Shown: positions 56,453 to 64,000 of the stretch, piece after piece
Layout: every line of letters starts with the position of its first letter
How positions within the stretch are numbered: position 1 is the stretch's first letter
From: Dactylorhiza incarnata
Taxonomy: Eukaryota > Streptophyta > Magnoliopsida > Asparagales > Orchidaceae
Reading direction: 5' to 3'
Assembly: GCA_033032865.1 (NCBI GenBank)
Contig: JAWHQI010000070.1
Location: 10,062,001 to 10,126,000 of the forward strand
DNA length: 64,000 bases
The notes under the pieces: generated by a model
Database searches by the model: none
Told to the model about the DNA's origin: nothing
What the model saw: only the letters and a program-made list of their open reading frames with translations
Made by a program: the position numbers and the translations under genes

Positions 56453-57816
56453 TCCTTAACGTCTAGCTAAAAGACGTTAAACAAAGCGCTCTTGGGAGGC
56501 ACCCCTTGCTTATCTTTATATTTTTGCAATTTTTCTTTTATTTTATGCATTTTCTTTTCATGTTTTTGTCTTTTCATCCTTGTTTATAAACATTGGGGAC
56601 AATGTTTATCTTTAAGTATGGGGGGGTGTTCTCTTCTGTTTTTTTTATTCAAAAAAAAAATTCAAAAAAAAAATTGCGAAAAATGCTAAAAATCATAAAA
56701 AAAAATGTTTCTTTGTTTTCCTTTTCAATTTTGTTTTAAAAATATGAAAAATACAAAAAAAAATTTAAACTATTAATCTAATAAAATAAATTTTGTATTA
56801 TTAAATTTCTCCAAACTTCATTTATGCAAAATTAATTTTAATTATGAGTTGTCTTTATAGGCTTTTTAAGGAGTTTTCTTTTTATGAATTTTTAAATCAT
56901 ATATTTCTCTTCAAAATATGTTAGATTTAAATTTTAGATGAATTTGATTTAATGAGTTTTTCATTATTTTGACTTGTTTAGAATATTTCTTAGTTTTACT
57001 TTCTCTCTTTAAAATATCATAATTCAATTTTGTAGTAATTGTGTTAAATATCTCTAGATTTTACTTATATTACCTTGAACTCATAGTTTCTTGTAGATTG
57101 CTCAAATTATTTTCTATGCTCTTAAAATGTATCTTTGGAATTTGTTTAGCCTTTTTCCTACCTTTTTGTTAAACCCATTGTTTGGCATAAAATTTTTTGA
57201 AAAGATCATATGTCATGGAATGAGAGGATAAAATTCATCATTCCTAAACATATGCACCCAAATCAACAAAAGATTATATGGCATGGAGTTGAGAGGATAA
57301 AATTCATCACTCCTAAACATATACATTTGGGATATAAAAAGAAGAAGAAATTAAAAAAAAGATGGAAATGAGAGGATAAAATTCATCATTTCCCATATAC
57401 AAAGTAACTTCTTCAATGCCAATTTTACCCCATTTAGCCAAGTTCACTTGTTTATCCAAGATATTATTGAGAGAGCATAGTTAATATTTTGTAGTTTTCT
57501 AAAAGTTTCTCATGATTGTAAAGTTCTTATAATTTTAATCTTGGAATATTTTGCTTAATTCAATGCAATTTTGTTTATGAAGATTTAGTTAGAGAATTTC
57601 AAAACTAAAATTTATTCTACTCATTTCAATTTATGAATTATTAATTATTTCTTATAAATCTGAATTTTAATTTCTTAACTTATTTTGGCATGAGTTTTAT
57701 GAGATTTGAAGTGCATAATTTGAAGTAAATCTTTTTGGAAATGTCCTATAAATTCTTCTCATACTTATAAATTAGTTTTTGCTCTGGAATAGCAAAAGCT
57801 TAAGTATGGGGGTATT
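56453..57816 (+). other. Non-coding 3' internal region of element G
   Basis: The region is AT-rich and holds CATTGGGGACAATGTTT with AAGTATGGGGGGG (56591-56628), the usual post-pol marker of Athila/Tat elements. Three copies of GAGGATAAAATTCATCA with CATATG-type context lie at 57220-57395. The true polypurine tract AAGTATGGGGGTATT (57802-57816) precedes the 3' LTR. No gene is seen. Confidence 0.75.
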
Positions 57817-59373
57817 TGATAGTGCATTATTTATAGTTATTTTTATATAGTATTTTAGTAGTAATTAATTAGTTTTTATATAATTTTAATTTAATATATA
57901 TCTAATTTGCTTTGTTTTATATTTTCAGGGACTTTGGGGCTGCTAATAGCAATTTCAAGCACATAGCCGTGTTCAGGGGAAATTCTGGAGCATTTCTGCA
58001 AAAACCCTCAATACACGCCCCAGGTCACGGGCGTGACCTAGGGGCGTGACCATGGCCACGACCGTGTATCGCTTTCAGCTCACAGAACTCGCTGCCACGT
58101 CGGATTAAAGTTACACGCCCCAGGTCACGGGCGTGACCGGGGGCGTGACCTTCAAGTCACGGGCGTGACTCGCCCAACAAGCATTCAATTCAAGCAGTTT
58201 CTGCCGCCGAGTCGTTCCAGCTTACACGCCCTTGGTCACGGGCGTGACCGAGGCCGTGCCCTCTCCCTCAACTGCCAAATTAACTCCAGATCGCGCCGTT
58301 TCCCGCCGTTTCCTGACTCGGTCAAGACACGCCCTAGGTCACGGGCGTGACCTAGGCCGTGACCCGTCGAGATGATCAATTTTGGCGGTTTTTCTTCCCC
58401 AACGTTCCCGGGCTTTCAAGACGCAATTACGCAGCTTACACGCCCTTGGTCACGGGCGTGACCAAGGGCGTGACTCAGCAATTTTCTGCCTATAAAAGCC
58501 AGCTGCTGCCAAAGTGATGGGCATCCAGGCCATGCTTAGTTTGGATCGTTTCTAGTATAGTTTTTCTGCATTTTTCTTAGTGTAACTTTATTTTATGTCT
58601 TGTCTTTTTTAATTCCTAGCTTAGATCTACTTTACATGCAATTGTACTTTTCTTTACTTAGAAATAAAAATAACTTTCTTCTCAATTATGTTTTGATTTT
58701 CATAGTATTTGGTCGGATGAATTCTTAAGCTTTTATCTTTTCAAAATCTCTTATTCATAGTTTAGTTTGGAAAACTAAGATTTACCGTTGATTTGCAATT
58801 TTTGGTTTCATATTTCTAGGGTATGATAATCAAGTTTGATCCGTATTTTAGTGTATCGAGAGATCCGTAAATACGGGTAGATCGCTCATCGGTAAAAAGA
58901 GTTGTATGCATTCCTCGAGAGAGGGTGACGCAAATCTTCCGGATTGGAGTCAAATCCAATAGTGGGGCTCACCGCATAAAGCAAGCTTAGGGGTTTCGAC
59001 TGGCCGAGGGGTCTTAATCGATCAACCTAAGGTTAGGTGGTAGTTCTCTCGAGAGAGGTTCTATCATATTTTGGGAACCTCCACGGTCAAGTTTGTCTAA
59101 ATCGATTTCTTTTGAATTCTAGATTTACAAAACATTTCACTTAAGAATGATTCCCGATCAAATGTTTCTTTTCTTCTAATTATTTTCAAAACTCTATTTT
59201 ACTGCCGATAAAATAATAATAATTTGCGTGAGTAGAAGTAATCAACAGACCCGTGGAATACGACACTTGATATTTATTTGTTTTGAATATCCTATGCTAT
59301 GAATGATAGGTGCTCTTGCCTATAGTTCGCAGAATTTGGAGAATATTATTTACATCTTAAATTTTAGCTATCA
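57817..59373 (+). repeat. Element G 3' LTR
   Basis: The LTR is 1557 bp, offset by 4063 from the 5' LTR, with no difference that I can find. The palindrome at 54376-54409 is repeated at 58439-58472. Confidence 0.95.
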
Positions 59374-59378
59374 AAGAG

Positions 59379-60158
59379 TCATGATTATGACTTATAAAAT
59401 TGAGTACAAAACTGGATTACTATGATGCTAGAAATCAAAGGCGAATATAATAGACTCTTTGGTTTTCTATATCGACTCTTATCACTAAAAACCGGTAGGC
59501 TTTAGATGATCTATCCCTAGATCCGGTCTCAAGCTGCTCTTGCCCTTCTATCCCCTGAATCGCTCGAGCACCCCCTAAATCTAAATCCTAGACCTAGTCG
59601 CAAGCAACTGCGGCGAATTCCCCCAAGCTGCGCACAGACCTAGTCGCCAACAACCGCGGCGAGTTGACTTAAATGATTACAAAAGATCAAGGTACAACAA
59701 AATATAAATGACAAAATAAAAACTCCATATGAAGAATTTTGGAGACGGTGAAGACTCGCTGAATATCGACGAAGTCGAAGAGTGTGTTCTTTGCATTGGC
59801 TTAGCGTTGATCCGATCCTCCTTCGAATTCTTCTCTTGAATTTGTGTGGGAGATGGTGGTCTAGAAAATACGGCCTTCACAGAGTGTTTGATGTGCTAAA
59901 ATAGGTCTCCGTTTCATGTGTCTTTGAAGTGAACAAAAGCCACCTATTTATAGGACAACAAGCTAACGTCGGCATTAAGGCTAACGACAGGCGTTAACTC
60001 TGTATAGAAATTTCTTGATGGTTCGGATCTTAAAAATAGGAAGGATATTCTGCATCTTTGGAAACATTTATTTTAGGCAACCTTAATGCTGGCATTGAAG
60101 TGATATGAAGAAATCTACTTCTTACTTAGGGATTTGGATTTAAGAAAAGCGAAGAGAT
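59379..60158 (-). repeat. Element K LTR, main part (Copia-like)
   Basis: This continues 53607-53753 after removal of G and one duplication. A TATA box on the minus strand (CTATAAATAGG, plus 59943-59953) marks it as a promoter-bearing LTR. It is cut at 60158 by element H. The 67-codon open frame at 59677-59880 has no known motif. Confidence 0.5.
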
Positions 60159-61818
60159 TGATGATGTTTTCCGAACTATATTCGATGAAGGCAAGTGTAC
60201 CTTATCGTCTATTATATAGGATATTTTGAAAATACCAAGGTCGTATTCCTCGGGGCATGCTGATTACTTCTACTTAGAGGAGATCACTATTATCTTATCT
60301 AATGATTTTTAGGTTTGTTTTACTTAGTTAAAAGAGATAATTTGCAAACTAAAGAAGGTATTAAACGTTGGTAAAAAGAATTAGTGCTCAATCTAATGTC
60401 ACCTTGGAGTGAGAATACTCAAGAGAAGGCAAAAATAATTCTAAATCTATTTAAGTAAACTACTTGATCGTGGAGGTTCCTGAATCTCGAACGTGCCCCT
60501 CTCGAGGGAAATGCCCAACTAAGTTTAGGAAAAACCAACCGAACTCTCATTCTATAATCGATTACCTAAAACTTGCTTTACGTTGTGAACCCCTCTATTG
60601 GATTTGACTCCAATCCAGGAGATTTACATCATCCTCTCTCGAGGGGTGCGTGAAACTCTCTTTACTCTTGAATGATCGATTCATACTTTGAGCCTCTCGG
60701 CTAGCTAAGTATGAAAACTTAAACGAGAACCATATATCAAAAATATGGTTTCGCTAATTAAAAATAAAGAGTAAATCAAGTGTTTACAAAAATGAAAAAA
60801 AGGAGCTTTAGAAAATCATAACTTGATTATCTCATCCACGGATCATTTCGATCGAGCACTAATGAGAATTAGTTAATCATAGTGAAGGGGAAAAAGAGAG
60901 AAAAATTAGAGTGCATTAAGGAGAAATTAACTAAAGTACAAAGAGAGAAAGAAAGAGAGCAAAACTAATTTTATTGAATTGAAAACTATTACAAGCCTTA
61001 AAGAAAGGTTACAACACTAGAAACGAAAAGATTACAACCTTAAACTAGGCTATTGCAAGAAAGAAAATTATAACATTACTTGGCATGAAAAGAGAGAAAA
61101 CATGAAATGGAAAGGCGTGAAAAAAAGCATGAAAAAGGTCACTAACAGCTCTAGCAGCACCTCCCTCTCTCAAAATTTCTGAACCATGGACTCAAGGAGA
61201 ACCTCTGAATTAATAGAAAAAAATTCAAGTTACACGCACTAGGTCACGGGCGTGACCAAGGGAGTGTAACCACTGTTCAGCTTAGTTCCCAAAATGGCGT
61301 GGGTCTTGTGTACCGGTGCGGCGAAAAGGGACAAGTCACGGCCGTGACATTTGGGTCACGCGCGTGACCTGTGACAGCTTCATTTAATGTAGCGGTGAGT
61401 AGGGATCATGCGGGAAAGTCACGGCCGTGACATTTGGGTCACGGGCGTGACTTGAGTTGACTTTTCGATGACATCTCCACGTCTCGACGGCATCACCGGG
61501 AGCATCACTTTAAGTTTACACGCCCTTGGTCACGGGCGTGACCGAGGGCGTGACTTGGTGTGGACGAGCTCAAATTGCGCGGCATCAATTCCGGACGATT
61601 TTATGATTACACGCCCTTGGTCATGGGCATGACCTAGGGCGTGTAATGCAAAATTTTCCAAATTTGTCCCAAAATTCTACAAAAATACAAATATGCTAAA
61701 TTAGAAACAATTTTCATAAAAGAACTAGTTATAAGCTAAAATTGACATGAAAAAGGAAAGTTCATATTAAATAATTACTAAAATATATAAAAAAAGGTTA
61801 TATAAAAACTACTTATCA
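60159..61818 (-). repeat. Element H 3' LTR (Athila/Tat-type)
   Basis: The LTR runs about 1660 bp on the minus strand, from TGATAAGTAG at 61818 to ATCATCA at 60159. Parts match the LTR of G: ACGACCTTGG-type end, CTCGAGGGG blocks and CACGCCC/GTCACGGGCGTGAC palindromes at 61235-61645. It is diverged from G along most of its length. The left boundary is less sure than the right. Confidence 0.75.
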
Positions 61819-63466
61819 AATACCCCCATACTTGAGGTTTTGCTATTCCAGAGCAAAAGTATTAGACATAATTCATAAGACATTCATATAATTTTTTGTT
61901 TACAAACTAAAATTTCATTTAATAAATTCTAGTAGGAGTTAAGTCCTAAATTATGATGATGATTTGGAAAGAGGAGGAAGTGCTTAGGCAAGGACTTCTC
62001 CAGATAATTAATTAGCACACAAAATTGTAGAAATTATAAAACTAAATTAGATTAAAATAATAAGAACTCTATCTTAAAAGAAACTTTAAGGAAAAGTAAC
62101 ATACTAAATATTGCTCTCTCCATAACTTAAATTAAATCTAGATCAAAGATATTGGCTAAGGGGAGGTTTACAAAGCTTGGCATAAGAAGAGATCTTAGAA
62201 AGGTAGTGATGCATTTTATCCGCTCACCTTACTATTTTTTTTGTATATGTTTAGGAGTAATGAATTTTATCCTCTTACTCCATGTCATATAATCTTTTAA
62301 AATTCTCTTCTAATAAAAACCCAAAATATATATGTTGGGGAGTAATAAATTTTATCCTCTTATTCCATGTCATATAATCTTGTAAACGATTTTGGGTGCA
62401 TATGTTTATGGAATAATGAATTTTATCCTCTAATTCTGATGACATATGATCTTTTAAAACAGTTTTATTTTTATGCCTAAAAGGTGTGGGTAGAAATAAA
62501 TTTCTAGCTTATAAATTAAATTATATTGAGTGCAAATTCTAGTAAATTTAAATTTCCTAAGATCTAAAAAGCTAGAAGAAAATATAATAGAAATCTAAAG
62601 AGGTTTAACAAATTTACTACAAATAAAACCAATTAAAAATAAAGAGAGAAGTCATGCTAACAAAAATTGTCTAATCAAGCACAAATCATAAAATGATTCT
62701 AAAAATAATATTACCTAAAATTTAGATTTAATAAACTACGATAAACAAAATTTTATCCTCTTATTCCATGTCATAAAAGTGCTTATAAATATTCTCAACT
62801 AAATTTCTAAGAAATCACAAAAACAACAAGTAGGGGTTTCATAATTTTTTTTGGGTTTTTGTTCAAATTTTTTCAAATGTTTTTTTGGAAATTTTGAAAT
62901 TATTTTTTTGGATTTTTGATAGTGAAAGAAAGTAAACTAGTTTTAAACCTAACAATTTTGTTAACTCTTGGACTTCCCGAGGTATACCCCATGAAGGGTT
63001 CTCAATGGTACTAGGAGATGAGATGAGATGATAGCCCAAACATCCCTTTCCAACATTTAAATTTCCGATTTTCTATTTTTTTTTGAATTTTTGGGTTTGA
63101 AAAGTGCTTGAATAAAAGAAAACATAAGAAAATATAGTTTTTGAAATGTTTTCTAAATTAAAATCTATGAGCTATTTACACCCCCATACTTAAAGCTAAA
63201 CATTGTCCTCAATGTTTAAAACTAAATATGAAGAAATATAAGACAAGAACAAACAAAAAGGAAAAGCAAGCTAAAACAAGAAAGAAGGAGAAGAGAGAAA
63301 AAAGGGCTTCCCTGGTTATGAAGATGCGAGGAAAGCGGCGGTTACCTACAAAAATAAGAGAAAATAATAAAAAGATAACATAGGGGTGCCTCCTAAAAGC
63401 GCTTTGTTTAGGGTCGCGTAGCTTGACACAATTGGCGTTCATGTTATTGGTGAAAGTAATATTGAT
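61819..63466 (-). other. Non-coding 3' internal region of element H
   Basis: On the minus strand a polypurine tract AAGTATGGGGGTATT (61819-61833) precedes the LTR. Five copies of a motif around AATTTTATCCTCTTA with CCATGTCATA (62215-62460, 62750) mirror the subrepeats of G. A second AAGTATGGGGGTGT with CATTGAGGACAATGTTT lies at 63179-63215, and AAGCGCTTTTAGGAGGCACC at about 63385. The layout matches G. No gene is seen. Confidence 0.75.
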
Positions 63467-64000
63467 TCACTCTTTTTCGTTAGACGAATCCCCTGGAAGA
63501 TACAACTTAAGACGCTGACCATTTACTTTGAAGGAACCGTTTTCCGGGTGGGAAATTAGAATTGTCCCATAGGACCAAACCTCTTTAACCATAAAGGGTC
63601 CGGATCATCGAGATTTTAGCTTTCCCGGAATTAGGCGAAGATGAGAATTATAGAGGAGGATGAGATCGCCCGGCAAAAAAGATTTTTGAATTTTTATATG
63701 TTTATCATGATAAAACTTTGTTCGCTCCTTATAGAATTAGTTATTCTCGTACGCATTCGCTCTCCACTCATCTAGCTCATTCATTTGAAACTTCTTTGCT
63801 TGGCTGCTAATGTAGAATCGAGGTTTAAAAATTTAAGCACAAAAAATGCGTGGTGTTCTAATTCGACCGAAAGGTGGTAAGCATTGTCATAAACCAATCG
63901 ATATAGGTACAATCGATAGCGGTATTGTACGTCGTTCGATAGTCCCATAGCCCGTCATCGAGCTTAAGAGCCTAATCCTTTCGATTAATAAAAACAATTT
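63467..64000 (-). pseudogene. Element H pol C-terminus (Athila/Tat integrase), partial
   Basis: The minus-strand translation shows [61 protein letters not shown] and FKVNGQRLKLYLPGD. This is the standard integrase tail of Athila/Tat elements. It ends at a TGA at 63467-63469. A frame change near 63800 and a TGA in place of the usual Trp before SGPF show that it is broken. The rest lies outside the window. H is the pol-bearing relative of G in this locus. Confidence 0.85.

Larger units (their letters stand above)
53754..59373 (+). mobile_element. Element G: young non-autonomous Athila/Tat-type element
   Basis: Two 1557-bp LTRs (TGATAGTGC to GCTATCA) are identical as far as I can see. Perfect AAGAG duplications (53749-53753, 59374-59378) flank the element. 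The primer site TGGCGCCGTTGCCGGGGA is the one used by Athila/Tat elements. The internal 2.5 kb carries one gag-derived ORF, then an AT-rich non-coding stretch with AAGTATGGGGG motifs typical of the 3' ends of this group. No protease, RT or integrase is present. It is the most recent insertion in the window and must use enzymes of other elements. Confidence 0.9.

Noticed and set aside
1..64000. Host genes, tRNA or rRNA genes
   Set aside because: I found no such gene. All sequence except small unassigned stretches near 53340-53606 can be placed in LTR elements.

Overview
The window is a stack of plant LTR retrotransposons with no recognisable host gene. Chromodomain-type Ty3/gypsy pol proteins, initiator-tRNA-Met primer sites, an Athila/Tat-type primer site and multi-kilobase LTRs point to a repeat-rich seed-plant nuclear genome, probably an angiosperm. 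The species cannot be told from the sequence. Elements are named A to H and K here.

Left and centre. Element A is a Ty3/gypsy chromovirus on the minus strand. It occupies 1-51978, with its 3' LTR cut by the window start (1-1166) and its 5' LTR at 49591-51978. Three elements split its gag-pol. E (1597-17845, +) is a giant non-coding element resembling a LARD, with 4.8-kb LTRs and a partly duplicated 5' LTR. B (18320-34268, +; TSD GTCAG) is an internally deleted chromovirus with 4.1-kb LTRs. C (37961-48733, -; TSD GGGGG) is a nearly complete chromovirus broken mainly by amber codons. F (18569-24264, +; TSD GGGAG) sits inside the 5' LTR of B and is a gag-only element built largely of GC-rich 51-bp, 74-bp and 45-bp tandem repeats.

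Right. A itself lies inside the LTR of D (51979-53339, -). D in turn lies beside the LTR of K, a probable Copia-type element (-). The LTR of K is split by G (53754-59373, +; TSD AAGAG), a very young non-autonomous Athila/Tat-type element whose two 1557-bp LTRs look identical. H (60159-64000, -) is a related but pol-bearing element that runs off the window.

How the parts relate. Only G and F carry intact reading frames, and both lack pol, so any movement would need enzymes from other elements; H is of the kind that could serve G. A, B and C are sister families with different LTRs. All three keep, between primer site and gag, a row of three stem-loops with the same 12-nt loop (TAGTATGRGATG), and one stem shows a compensatory base change. 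This conserved leader RNA structure is the most interesting signal in the window. Other notable signals are a dense W-box (TTGAC) cluster at the start of the E LTR, a palindrome array directly upstream of the TATA box of G, and long poly-G tracts found in only one LTR of B.
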